23,468 nucleotides of DNA from Alphaproteobacteria bacterium (lineage in GTDB: Bacteria > Pseudomonadota > Alphaproteobacteria > UBA6615). Every line of letters starts with the position of its first letter. Position 1 is the stretch's first letter. Where the stretch lies: contig JABDJY010000104.1 of NCBI GenBank assembly GCA_013003285.1, positions 1 through 23,468 on the forward strand, read 5' to 3'. Below are positions 15,002 through 23,219 of this stretch, piece by piece. Position numbers and translations under genes: made by a program. Below the pieces are notes generated by a model. The model had not been told where the DNA came from, did not search any database, and was given only the letters and a program-made list of their open reading frames with translations.

Positions 15002-16341
15002 CAGGGGCGTCCCGCCCAGTGAACAGCCTGCTTGAAGTAATCGGAAACGATTTCGTTGCAAACCTCTTCTGCGGTCAGTTCGCTGCTGTCGATTGTACGA
15101 AACGTGGCGGGCAGGACTTCCCTGAACCGGCGTTCGACATCTATCAGATAGTCACGCGTGTATTTCCCCGGCGGTTTCCGCGACAGTGCGATGTCCGGGT
15201 CTGCCCGCAGAAAATAATGCAAATGGCCGTGCCGTGCCGCGCAAGTGCGGCTGACCGCACGCGCCACCGCACCGGTCGGGCCGTGGCCGCCGGAGAATTT
15301 GAGGACATTGTCGAAAAGGCTGCGATCGTAGATTACATAGCCGCCCAGCCAGACATGCGCCCAGCCTTTAAGGGCAATCAGCAATAGTTCAGCCGTCGAG
15401 GTCAGCGGCCAGATTGGGCCCAATACCAATGACCAACCTGGCCTGGCGCGCATCCGGTTCAGCGTGGAATTGAAGGGTCTCCACTCGCGGCGGCCGAGAT
15501 AAAGCGCATAGGTCGGACCGATCTTGGAGAACTTCTTCAATAAGAGGTCGCAGACGGTACTCTTTCCGGCACCGTCGGGTCCGGTAATGACAATGGCTGC
15601 CGGCCTGTCGAGCTTGCTGCGACCCCGTCCGCGAAGCTTTGCCAGCCGGAAGCGCAGGCTCGGCTTTTTTCGGGTGTCATTCGCATGACTGGCATAGATG
15701 TGTCGTGGTTCTTGGAGATCGATTGCTGCTTCGACCTTCGAGGTATAGCGATGCAGGACCTTGGCGCCCCCCGCTGCTAAGTCCGCCATAAGCGTGGCTG
15801 GCACGCATCCGAAATAACTGTCGATGGATCGGTCGAGTATCTCGCGGTCGGTTTCCGGCAGTCCGGCCAGGTACTGGCGGCCGATCTCGGCGATATAGGG
15901 ATCTTCCGCCGTCTCGCGAACCGCGACCGTAAGGAGACGGATCGCAAAGAAATGGCCATCGCGCAGGCGCATGATCCCTTGATAGGGTAGCTGATCGCGA
16001 AACATCTCGGTTTCATGCGCGTAGCGAGACTCCTTTTCCGTCTTGCTCCCGAAACGGCATTGAAAATGTACATGAAGCGTTACGAACATCCCCGAAGCGC
16101 GGTCGAAGCCCCGATACACAAGCACGTCGCGGCCGACCGTCGATGCCGAGCCTGAATCGAAAATGAAACAGTGCGTCGCCAAGTAGGCGAGGACCTGATC
16201 GCGTTGGTCCGGATCGAATAGAACATCGATGTCGCCATCGCCGGCCAACTGCCCGTCCAGATTTTCGAGGCTCTTCCAAATGGCGTAGCGAATTCCCGAC
16301 GTCGCGCAGCCGCCGAAGAAATCCCGAAGAATGCTAAGCAT
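15001..16341 (-). CDS. Fusion: nucleotidyltransferase-like domain plus P-loop (thymidylate-kinase-like) kinase
   Basis: A 446-residue two-domain protein. The N-terminal region resembles a minimal nucleotidyltransferase: AIWKSLENLDG (20-30) followed by GDGDIDVLFDPDQ (34-46), with the DxD metal ligands, and a third Asp or a His plausible in TLHVHF (88-93). After a basic linker (about 224-247) comes a P-loop kinase: Walker A ITGPDGAGKST (252-262), the DR motif VIYDRSLFD (336-344) and a lid-like LSRKPPGKYTRD (about 396-407). The pair could first activate and then phosphorylate one substrate, or the reverse; that is inference. It begins 8 nt inside the upstream transferase gene and shares one base with the APH gene stop/start. 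I know of related fusions in glycan clusters but no settled function. Confidence 0.85.
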   Translation of the reverse strand: MLSILRDFFGGCATSGIRYAIWKSLENLDGQLAGDGDIDVLFDPDQRDQVLAYLATHCFIFDSGSASTVGRDVLVYRGFDRASGMFVTLHVHFQCRFGSKTEKESRYAHETEMFRDQLPYQGIMRLRDGHFFAIRLLTVAVRETAEDPYIAEIGRQYLAGLPETDREILDRSIDSYFGCVPATLMADLAAGGAKVLHRYTSKVEAAIDLQEPRHIYASHANDTRKKPSLRFRLAKLRGRGRSKLDRPAAIVITGPDGAGKSTVCDLLLKKFSKIGPTYALYLGRREWRPFNSTLNRMRARPGWSLVLGPIWPLTSTAELLLIALKGWAHVWLGGYVIYDRSLFDNVLKFSGGHGPTGAVARAVSRTCAARHGHLHYFLRADPDIALSRKPPGKYTRDYLIDVERRFREVLPATFRTIDSSELTAEEVCNEIVSDYFKQAVHWAGRP

Positions 16342-17968
16342 CCAGCGCGGCGTCCTTCGTTTCGCGCCCCTTTGTGAGGCGTCGGATCTCGGCCATGAAC
16401 CAGTCGGTCACGCGGACGACGTTCTCCGGGGGCACATCCTCGGGCTTATTGCTGTCCCGAAGCTCTAAATAGCCACCCACGAGGCCAACATCGTACGCCG
16501 CGGCGATACAATCCGTCAGAGCTGCGTCATAGCCACTTTCGTCTATTTCTTCATTGAGGCAGCTGCGCATGGTTTGGGACAAGGTCGCAAACTCACCGTG
16601 TTGTCTAACATTAGGATAGGCGGCCGTTGTGCCGAGATCGCCAAGCTGGATTGTGGGTACACGCAGCAGCGCTGCCTCGGCGATGGTGGAACTGGATGGA
16701 CTGACCAGTAGCGACGCACGCTTGAGTATCTCTTCGGACCGAATGCGGAAGTCGACCAGTTTGACGTTTGGCAGGCGGCCGATCTTTTCTATATAGCTGA
16801 CGGGATGCCGCCACGTCATGTTGGGATGATCCTTGACGACGACGCAATAATCATCGGGCGCGGCCATGGCTACCTGCCGGGCTGTTTCGATCTGGTTGTT
16901 GAAGAGCGGCGCCTGTACGCTGATCGTCGCTTCCGGCTGGACCTGGAGCGGGAAATAGATAAATTTGCCCACGGACGCGAAATCGGCATAAGGGTGACGC
17001 TCTGCGGCGCGTCGGTAGCGGACGGCGGAGAAATTATCGCGAAAAATGTAGTGTGGCGTCCGGTAATCGACTGTCGTTCCGAGATTGACGAATCGCTCCT
17101 TTCCACCCCTGCGATAGAATTCATAGCTCTCGAAAAGGCTGCGCGTCCCGGCGCGCAGGAATTCCCTGAAGCCAACGGAATGCTGCAAGATTCCATCGAG
17201 GTTACTTTGCCGTTTCATGGCATTAGAACCGTAGACCTGCGCCGCAATAGCCGGGCTTATCGTCGATGCTGACAGTGACTCTCGGTTCTGGGCGATATAT
17301 TTGCGCGCTCGTTCGGCGTTGTGGGAGATCGCGCCAGCACGCAGGTCGGCAACGCGGTCGAGATAGTCGGAGCGGCGCGATAGATAATCCCGCGCCAGGA
17401 TCGCCACGCCTTTCACTTTCGAGTCGACGGCAGCAATCAGCGGAATGCCGCGCGCGTCCGCCATCTTGCTGAACATGATGTGTTGCAGACCGGCGAAGTT
17501 TGGCAGGACGATGACATCCGGTCGGAATTCGTCCAAGCAACGCCGCACATGTAGGAAGGTGCCTTTGATAAAATTGACAATTTCCGCATCCGATTGGCCC
17601 TGGCGGAAGCTATAATAGTACCGGTCTTCGTAGCTATTCACGTGATTGCGCGACGCCTGCGCCATTCGCCATACTGTGGATACGCGAAGCTCGCGGCAGA
17701 CGTCAGCCAGTGAGACTGATGCAAGATCTGCCATGACCGTCGGGTCTTCCTTGACCGCGTCGGCGGAGATAATTGTCTCGTAGTCGATGTCAGTTTGCGT
17801 CTTTATGAATTCATGCGTCGACCGTTTCACTGTAACGGCGCCGAGGATCGCACCTTGGTTTGACAGTCGAACGGCAAGTGGGTGGCCAATCCGGATAGCC
17901 CACCCGCGCTGCTGCAGGATAAGAATCCGTAGGCCTTGCAGGGTTTCTGGAACAACGATGTTTGGCAT
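16334..17968 (-). CDS. Capsule-type polysaccharide biosynthesis protein (GT-B, KpsC/KpsS-like)
   Basis: A 544-residue protein. The C-terminal half has FIYFPLQVQPEATISV (346-361), VVKDHPNM (387-394) and LVSPSSSTIAEAALLRVPTI (421-440). These are the donor-site strand, the conserved DHP and the SSxxxEA segment seen in capsule synthesis and GT-B surface-carbohydrate proteins. The N-terminal domain (RILILQQRGWAIRIGHPLAVRL) looks like an acceptor Rossmann domain. It shares the PLxxQPEA and DHP motifs with the protein at 20916-22421 but little else obvious, so the two look like distant paralogues. It may add a Kdo-like or other residue; specificity is unknown. The ATG at 17968 is the first after an in-frame stop. 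The gene follows a 129-nt gap and overlaps the fusion kinase by 8 nt. Confidence 0.75.
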   Translation of the reverse strand: MPNIVVPETLQGLRILILQQRGWAIRIGHPLAVRLSNQGAILGAVTVKRSTHEFIKTQTDIDYETIISADAVKEDPTVMADLASVSLADVCRELRVSTVWRMAQASRNHVNSYEDRYYYSFRQGQSDAEIVNFIKGTFLHVRRCLDEFRPDVIVLPNFAGLQHIMFSKMADARGIPLIAAVDSKVKGVAILARDYLSRRSDYLDRVADLRAGAISHNAERARKYIAQNRESLSASTISPAIAAQVYGSNAMKRQSNLDGILQHSVGFREFLRAGTRSLFESYEFYRRGGKERFVNLGTTVDYRTPHYIFRDNFSAVRYRRAAERHPYADFASVGKFIYFPLQVQPEATISVQAPLFNNQIETARQVAMAAPDDYCVVVKDHPNMTWRHPVSYIEKIGRLPNVKLVDFRIRSEEILKRASLLVSPSSSTIAEAALLRVPTIQLGDLGTTAAYPNVRQHGEFATLSQTMRSCLNEEIDESGYDAALTDCIAAAYDVGLVGGYLELRDSNKPEDVPPENVVRVTDWFMAEIRRLTKGRETKDAALDA

Positions 17969-18039
17969 AGAAATTATTATTGATGACTTTCAGGCACTTC
18001 TTGCTTTCCATCGTTGGAGACGGGTACCAAAGTGTCTGA

Positions 18040-18052
18040 CGGCGTCACGCCG
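18040..18052 (-). other. Short GC hairpin (CGGCGTGACGCCG) in a 129-nt gap
   Basis: CGGCG pairs with CGCCG around a TGA loop, but no U-run follows. It lies 45 nt beyond the amidotransferase stop and 71 nt before the start at 17968. It may stabilise the mRNA end or be incidental. I see no convincing promoter in the rest of this gap (17969-18097). Confidence 0.25.
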
Positions 18053-18097
18053 ACATCAGTGAGGCGCGGTATAGATGCCACACCATCCTTTATATTG

Positions 18098-19378
18098 TCA
18101 CAGAATAACGTACTCTTTTTGGCGTGTTCCGGTTTGCGTATGAGGCGATATGTTCTCTGGCGTCGTCCGAAACGGCTTTCTTTCATTTTCGATCAAAGGA
18201 ATACGCGCATGGTCAACACCGTCATCGTTGATGTGATTGGCCACGTTGTCTATCGTTTTCCATTCTCCAAACTTATCTTTTCGCCATATTTGCGGGTCCC
18301 GCATCGACTCAATCATGGCCATAAGTTCTGGTTCGGTCATATCGACTGCGTCGAGAAATACGTCCACGTCTGATGGTCGAACATGGTCGTATTTCTTGAC
18401 CATCTCGATACCATCATTGCGGGACATACGGCCATGACGTATTTCGTTTGACGCATCATCCGTGGCGCGCCCGTATCCGAATTTCAAATACTTCAGCCAG
18501 TCATGCAATCCATTTGCATGTATGTCTTCCAGCTTTGCGTAAGTATTGAAAGTACGCTCCCGGTCGCGGCCTGTTTCGAAGCCGAAATTGTCGATGACGA
18601 ACTCTGCCTGTTTTCGTCCGTCCCATCGAATATAGTTTGCCATGTAAATCCCGCGAACACCGACGTTCTCCAGTTGTTGATCCGTCGGATAGAAAAATGG
18701 TGCGAGGTCGTAGCGTGTCAGCTCACAATTCTCTCTCTGCAGCAAGTCTTCGGGTTCGAACCCGCGCATGGAGTGTTCTTGCCGTTTCTTCTTGGTGAAC
18801 TCGACGTAGTCATCCAGGTTGTGCATGCCGACAAGCTCAGAGAATCCTTCTTCACCCCAGAGGATCAATGGAACATCGTATTGTATTGCTGCCGTGATAG
18901 GGAATGTCATAATGCCGGCGTGGTAATGCCATGTCACATCACCAACGGTCTTGAGCATGTATTTCGCAATTCTTTTTGCTGACCCCGGGGCTGTCGTGTA
19001 GCGTATGAGATTGCAATCCAGCCTGCTTACTAGGTTGGTTAGATTGCGAATTCCTAGCGGTGTGTTGAAGGTGTGGTTGTAAGTAACGAGTAACGGGTTA
19101 AGTTTGTATTTTTCTCGGATTACGTATACTTGCCAAGTCGAATCCTTACCTCCCGACACTGGGATGATGCAATCGTAGGGGTTTTGCTTCCGTCGCTGGG
19201 TGTCCCGATGGTCGAATAAGATTTCCTTAAATTTCCGCTCTCTTGAATCCCAGTCTGCATTATCAATCGAAATCGTCTTGCGCTCAAAGGACCTACAGCC
19301 TGAGCAAATGCCTTCGTCATCAAAAATAATTCCCGGCTTGGAATTTTCCGGATAAACACACCGTTTGCAATAGTCCAA
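18098..19378 (-). CDS. N-acetyl sugar amidotransferase (WbpG/PseA-like)
   Basis: A 426-residue PP-loop ATP pyrophosphatase-type protein. It uses ammonia to convert a sugar acetamido group to acetamidino, as WbpG does in ManNAc3NAmA synthesis and PseA-like proteins do in pseudaminic/legionaminic acid modification. Two N-terminal CxxC pairs (C4/C7 and C25/C28) resemble a metal knuckle, and the ATP-binding SGGKDSTW lies at 75-82. The start is TTG at 19378, supported by the family N-terminus (MDYCKRCVYPEN) and a strong GAGGAG six bases upstream. No competing ATG fits the family alignment. It follows the HisF-like gene after 72 nt, and the ammonia is presumably supplied by the HisH/HisF-like pair. 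The acceptor sugar is not identified. Confidence 0.94.
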   Translation of the reverse strand: MDYCKRCVYPENSKPGIIFDDEGICSGCRSFERKTISIDNADWDSRERKFKEILFDHRDTQRRKQNPYDCIIPVSGGKDSTWQVYVIREKYKLNPLLVTYNHTFNTPLGIRNLTNLVSRLDCNLIRYTTAPGSAKRIAKYMLKTVGDVTWHYHAGIMTFPITAAIQYDVPLILWGEEGFSELVGMHNLDDYVEFTKKKRQEHSMRGFEPEDLLQRENCELTRYDLAPFFYPTDQQLENVGVRGIYMANYIRWDGRKQAEFVIDNFGFETGRDRERTFNTYAKLEDIHANGLHDWLKYLKFGYGRATDDASNEIRHGRMSRNDGIEMVKKYDHVRPSDVDVFLDAVDMTEPELMAMIESMRDPQIWRKDKFGEWKTIDNVANHINDDGVDHARIPLIENERKPFRTTPENISPHTQTGTRQKEYVIL

Positions 19379-19384
19379 GTTTAT

Positions 19385-19390
19385 CTCCTC
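19385..19390 (-). promoter_or_regulatory. Shine-Dalgarno GAGGAG deciding a TTG start
   Basis: GAGGAG lies six bases before the TTG at 19378. It is the strongest ribosome-binding site noticed in the window and supports translation from the non-ATG codon of the amidotransferase. Confidence 0.75.
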
Positions 19391-19450
19391 GCTAAGTTTT
19401 GGTTTTTTGATCAGGCCAGATCGTGAAACTACGGCAGGTCCGTAAGGTTT

Positions 19451-20269
19451 CTAATATGGCCTGTACTTCGGATGTCTGGGCAGGGAGATTTCATAGAATT
19501 GAGAGCGCCGGACGCGAAGTTGCGCTTGCTCCAGGAATTCCTTTGCCTTCTTCGTGCTTTGCTCGGTGTAATGAAAAATATTTCCCGCAGCAACAGCTTG
19601 GACGCCGCCGTCGCGTATTCCCGAAACAAGGTCCTGCCACTCGTTTACACCGCCGAATGCGATCACGGGAATTGAAACGTGAGACGTCACGAGGTTCATA
19701 AGGGGGATATCATAGCCCCGGCGGTCACCATCGTGTTCGACGGAATTGAGTAGCAATTCTCCCGCCCCATGTGCGGTGGCCTTGTTAACCCAGGAAAGCA
19801 GATCTTCTTTTGTCCTGTGTCTGGCGCGGTCAATGACAACCTCATAGCCACTCGGTAAGTCCGGGTTGGGGGCCGCATCGACCGAAACCACAACGGCTTG
19901 TTTGCCGAAGGCATCCGCAATTTCGGCAATGAGCTCAGGTCGAAGGAAAGCGCCTGTATTGACGACGACTTTGTCCGCGCCGACGCGAGTCAGGCGCCTT
20001 GCAGCGTCGAGTGACCGCACGTTGCCGCCAACAGTCAGGGGTACAAAACATCGCTTCGAAAGCTCATCCGCCGTCTCGACGAAGCTATCGAAGTACTGAT
20101 CATTGGGAGATATGTCCAATAAGATGATTTCGTCTACAGCCCACGAGTTGAAGAAATCCACCGCCGTGATCGCGTTACCAATCACGTTCTGTGGTTTGAA
20201 CCGCCGCGTTTGAACGACCTGACCGCGATGGCACAGAACCGACGCAATCAATCGGTACTTCGTTGTCAC
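19451..20269 (-). CDS. HisF-like (HisF2/AglZ-type) acetamidino-modification protein
   Basis: A 272-residue (beta/alpha)8 protein of the HisA/HisF superfamily. Matching segments include VPLTVGGNVRS (76-86), VVVSVDAAPN (126-135) and LLNSVEHDGDRRGYD (173-187). Aligned with bacterial HisF, the catalytic Asp130 equivalent is kept (SVDA), but the Asp11 equivalent is lost, since the strand reads RLIASVLCHRG where HisF has a CLDVKDG-type sequence. That matches HisF2-type proteins, which channel ammonia to a sugar amidotransferase rather than make imidazole glycerol phosphate. The start is a GTG at 20269, 13 nt after the HisH-like stop, with only a weak Shine-Dalgarno. Its place between the glutaminase and the amidotransferase supports the role. 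A role in histidine synthesis is unlikely. Confidence 0.92.
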   Translation of the reverse strand: MTTKYRLIASVLCHRGQVVQTRRFKPQNVIGNAITAVDFFNSWAVDEIILLDISPNDQYFDSFVETADELSKRCFVPLTVGGNVRSLDAARRLTRVGADKVVVNTGAFLRPELIAEIADAFGKQAVVVSVDAAPNPDLPSGYEVVIDRARHRTKEDLLSWVNKATAHGAGELLLNSVEHDGDRRGYDIPLMNLVTSHVSIPVIAFGGVNEWQDLVSGIRDGGVQAVAAGNIFHYTEQSTKKAKEFLEQAQLRVRRSQFYEISLPRHPKYRPY

Positions 20270-20282
20270 GTCAAGACCCGTT

Positions 20283-20900
20283 CTAGATGGATAGGAAGTT
20301 CTCGATGATCTTCATGCCGGCCAGTTGCGATTTCTCAGGATGAAATTGAACCCCGAAAACATGATCCTGTTCGACGGCGGCGGTAAATGGGACGCCATAG
20401 GTACATTTGCCAGCGCAGATTTCGTCCTTTTTCTCGTCGATCGGCAAATAATAGCTGTGTGCGAAATAGAAGTCCGAGACCAAGTCAATTCCCGAAAATA
20501 ATTGTGAATCCGGTTGGGCGGTGACTTCGCTCCATCCGATATGCGGCACCTTGAGGCTGGAGTCGGTTGAGGGGAAGTGCCGAAAGGTCCCTTGAAACCA
20601 ACCCAGACCGGGAAGGTCTCCCTCTTCGCTTCCTTCAGACATCATTTGCATTCCAACACAAATGCCGAGAAAGGGGACGTCGAATTCGAAAACGCGCTCA
20701 GACATTGTGTCGATGAAATTGCGCTCGCGCAGTCCACGCATGCCGGCATCGAAAGATCCCACCCCGGGCATGACAATCTTGTCTGAGTCGGCTAGTGCTT
20801 TTGGAGATTCAAGGATGGAAATGTCGCATTCGAAGCAATTGAATGCATTGATGACGGACCGTATGTTCGCGTAACCGTAGTCTATTATTGCAATTTTCAT
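20283..20900 (-). CDS. hisH: HisH-like glutamine amidotransferase (glutaminase subunit)
   Basis: A 205-residue class I glutamine amidotransferase, the size of HisH. The oxyanion-strand segment MPGVGSF (44-50), the nucleophile Cys81 in LGICVGMQMM (78-87) and the His187/Glu189 pair in GVQFHPEKSQ (183-192) complete the catalytic triad. It hydrolyses glutamine and passes ammonia to its synthase partner. Here the partner should be the HisF-like protein 13 nt downstream, whose active site has lost one catalytic Asp, so this is the HisH2-type paralogue for sugar amidation rather than the housekeeping enzyme. The ATG at 20900 lies 15 nt after the capsule-type gene stop. Confidence 0.94.
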   Translation of the reverse strand: MKIAIIDYGYANIRSVINAFNCFECDISILESPKALADSDKIVMPGVGSFDAGMRGLRERNFIDTMSERVFEFDVPFLGICVGMQMMSEGSEEGDLPGLGWFQGTFRHFPSTDSSLKVPHIGWSEVTAQPDSQLFSGIDLVSDFYFAHSYYLPIDEKKDEICAGKCTYGVPFTAAVEQDHVFGVQFHPEKSQLAGMKIIENFLSI

Positions 20901-20915
20901 TGACTGAGATGCGCC

Positions 20916-22421
20916 CTAACTTTCATTCGAGACGGCCACGTCGCGCGTCGCCGTTTCCGAGAGGCATTCAACAATTTTTCGGCAAAGTTGGGCGGCCGAT
21001 AAATGCACCGGATCGTTTGGGTCCTGAAATTGGGTGCGATATTCTCCTTGGATCGCGTTCTGGAGGACGACTTTCGCGAATATCTCGATACGATCAAGAG
21101 CGGGCCTGTAACCATCTTCGATAGCAGCAAATGCAGCTTTTGTTTCTTGAGCGGTTCTGGCCGATTTAACGCCGTCGCATCCTGCATACCAAGCGCCGCC
21201 GAACAACAAAACTGGAATGCGCCAGTTAATCGCTTCCCAGCCCGCATATCCCGTTATTGTTGCAAGCGCTGATGCGTTGCGCGTCAATTCGACGTTCGAT
21301 GCGCGAGCAGAAACGAGCCGCACATTTGGGTAGCTGCAAATCTGTTCGTAAAGCGCCGTTGTTCTGTGAAGTTTGTCAGGGTAGTAAAAATATAACTGTG
21401 AAGGATGATCGCGGACATAGACGATCCAGTCATGAGGGACAGACTTTGACAACAGGTCAACCATGAACAACTGATAGGCGAATATGCCGCCGTTTGGCAT
21501 TGTTGATGCTTCAGGCTGCATGTGCAGGGGCACGTAAACATATTTACGCTCAAAGTCGATTTCTTCGCAAAGCGCCTCATACCCTTTAATAAGCTGACGC
21601 CTGCGTATCGCGTGAGGCAAGCCGTCCTTGCCGCCGAATAGTTCCAGACCTTCACGTCGGCGAAGGATAGAATTGGTGATTGCCCCGAACCAATTGGTCT
21701 TGTGCCGCTCAATTTCTTGGCTATCGGTTTTAATCTTGTCCTTTAACACAAAATAATCGGGCATTATGTCGGAGGCGTTTGTCGCGCCTCTCAAATTGGT
21801 AAAGTGCGATGAGAGCCATTCCGGTGTTTCGAAATTTGCGCAATAGGCAGGATTCGCTTTGGCGCGTTCGAAATCTCGTATGATCTGTGTTGATTGGAAT
21901 TCTGTGTCTTCAACAATATATGATAGGTCGTAATGATCCGGAAATAATATTCTTTTCATTATGAGCGTCTGAATATTTAAATATTTTGCACAAATATAAA
22001 CACAGTATGCAATAAATCCGGTTGGAACATTTGAAAAAATTACAGCGTCAGGCTTTGTAATTTTAACGATATTGTATGCGAGCGACACGGAGCGAAGAAA
22101 GTCGGTTCGCGCGTCAATGCCTGCCGTCCTTAATGTCGATGAACGCAGTATCTTTAAATAGGCAAGCCAAAGCTTATCCAAGTGAGGCGATAGAATTTTC
22201 TGCACATCGAGCAGGGGCGCACTTTCAGGATTACAAATTGTCGCTTCATTAATCGAATCGTTTGGAATGAAATCGGGAAACGCATTCTTGCAATTTTTTT
22301 CGATTTCCGGGCTGCAACCAGCCCAATAGACGATTTGACTACCGGCTTCCGAGGCCGCTTGCAGCAGGCCGTCGTGCTGCCAATCAACGGCGAATCCGAA
22401 GACAACCAATCGGGACAACAA
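20916..22421 (-). CDS. Capsule-type polysaccharide biosynthesis protein (GT-B, KpsC/KpsS-like)
   Basis: A 501-residue soluble protein. The donor-domain signature KYVYVPLHMQPEAS (293-306) is followed by IVYVRDHPS (333-341) and ATITGYAGWEAINWRIPVL (387-405), the latter two as in capsule synthesis transferases. The N-terminal domain (RLVVFGFAVDWQHDG) is the acceptor-side Rossmann half. By eye this gene is more AT-rich than the left half of the window, most clearly around 21900-22300. The start is TTG at 22421, directly adjacent to the stop of the ABC ATPase, with AGGAG nine bases upstream inside the ATPase gene; a second TTG follows at 22418. Specificity is unknown. It directly precedes the amidation genes, so it may transfer the amidinated sugar. 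Confidence 0.78.
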   Translation of the reverse strand: MLSRLVVFGFAVDWQHDGLLQAASEAGSQIVYWAGCSPEIEKNCKNAFPDFIPNDSINEATICNPESAPLLDVQKILSPHLDKLWLAYLKILRSSTLRTAGIDARTDFLRSVSLAYNIVKITKPDAVIFSNVPTGFIAYCVYICAKYLNIQTLIMKRILFPDHYDLSYIVEDTEFQSTQIIRDFERAKANPAYCANFETPEWLSSHFTNLRGATNASDIMPDYFVLKDKIKTDSQEIERHKTNWFGAITNSILRRREGLELFGGKDGLPHAIRRRQLIKGYEALCEEIDFERKYVYVPLHMQPEASTMPNGGIFAYQLFMVDLLSKSVPHDWIVYVRDHPSQLYFYYPDKLHRTTALYEQICSYPNVRLVSARASNVELTRNASALATITGYAGWEAINWRIPVLLFGGAWYAGCDGVKSARTAQETKAAFAAIEDGYRPALDRIEIFAKVVLQNAIQGEYRTQFQDPNDPVHLSAAQLCRKIVECLSETATRDVAVSNES

Positions 22422-23198
22422 CTACACATACTCCTGTTTCGTGAAATTCTGTTCGGTGACTTCTGTGGACTCTACGATATTGCCATCGATGACCTGGAAA
22501 AACCGGTCGGCGATCTTCGCGATCATAGGCCGATGACTGATTGCGATGACGGTAAGAGTGTCCATGGTTTGGTGATGAAGCCGTTGTAACTCGGTACAGA
22601 TCTTTGCTTCCGTTTCTATATCCAAAGACGACGTAACCTCGTCTAGAATTAGAATCTTCGGTTGCCTGACAAGCGCGCGCGCCAATGAAAGTCTTTGCCT
22701 CTGACCACCTGACAGGTTCTGCCCCCGTTCGCTGACGATGGCGTGCAACCCCTGGGGCTGTCCTTCAACAAATTCCAGTGCGTTCGCAGATTCGAGCGCC
22801 TCACGAACCTGGTCTTCAGTTATGGCGTCATCGCCCAGCCGGATATTTTCGAGGATGCTGCCATTGAACAGTACGCAGTCTTGGGGCACATAGCCAATCT
22901 GAGATCTCCAGGACTGGCTGTTGAATTCGAATAAGCTAGTACCATCAACCAAAACATCGCCGGAATCAGGCTCCAGAAGTCCGATCAGTAAGTCCACGGT
23001 TGTGGTTTTGCCGCTGCCGGAGGGACCAAAGAAAGTGATGAATTCTCCGCGTTTGATCATCAGATCCGTGTCGACTAACACGGATTCTGTGTCGTGACTG
23101 AAAGTCACCTTGTCTAGTGAAATTTTATTCCAGTCCGCGATCTGGCGATTGCCGCGTTCGCGCTCCTCGAAACTCCGCGTTGCGTCACGTAGATTCAT
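22422..23198 (-). CDS. ABC exporter ATP-binding domain (C-terminal part of a split transporter)
   Basis: A 258-residue nucleotide-binding domain, complete by motifs: Walker A GPSGSGKTT (58-66), Q-loop VPQD (104-107), signature LSGGQRQRL (152-160), Walker B ILILDE (172-177) and the H-switch His202 in AISHRP. The first about 25 residues look like the tail of a transmembrane-domain linker rather than a free N-terminus. The ATG at 23198 has no Shine-Dalgarno and is in the same frame as the upstream membrane part, separated by TAA plus six codons (PAFNFV). This suggests that a fused TMD-NBD exporter was cut by a nonsense change. The NBD could still be made by reinitiation. A PglK-like flippase role for lipid-linked glycan is likely from context. 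Confidence 0.85.
   Translation of the reverse strand: MNLRDATRSFEERERGNRQIADWNKISLDKVTFSHDTESVLVDTDLMIKRGEFITFFGPSGSGKTTTVDLLIGLLEPDSGDVLVDGTSLFEFNSQSWRSQIGYVPQDCVLFNGSILENIRLGDDAITEDQVREALESANALEFVEGQPQGLHAIVSERGQNLSGGQRQRLSLARALVRQPKILILDEVTSSLDIETEAKICTELQRLHHQTMDTLTVIAISHRPMIAKIADRFFQVIDGNIVESTEVTEQNFTKQEYV
22431..22435 (-). promoter_or_regulatory. Shine-Dalgarno AGGAG for the TTG start at 22421
   Basis: AGGAG lies nine bases before the TTG (the spacer contains TATGTGTAG, the end of the ATPase gene). It supports a TTG start for the capsule-type protein and translational coupling to the ABC ATPase. Confidence 0.55.
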
Positions 23199-23216
23199 TA
23201 CGAAATTGAAGGCCGG

Positions 23217-23219
23217 TTA
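23217..23219 (-). other. In-frame TAA stop separating the two halves of an ABC exporter
   Basis: The codons run ...DITTG, TAA, PAFNFV, ATG-NLRDATRSF in one frame. In fused ABC exporters the membrane domain leads into a linker of the form -LPAFxxVxxL-; replacing TAA with TTA (Leu), a single-base change, would restore exactly that. This could be a true nonsense mutation, read-through, or a sequencing error. Confidence 0.8.

Noticed and set aside
19451..20900. HisH/HisF genes as part of histidine biosynthesis.
   Set aside because: No other his genes are nearby, the HisF-like protein lacks the Asp11 equivalent, and the pair sits next to a sugar amidotransferase, as in HisH2/HisF2 systems.
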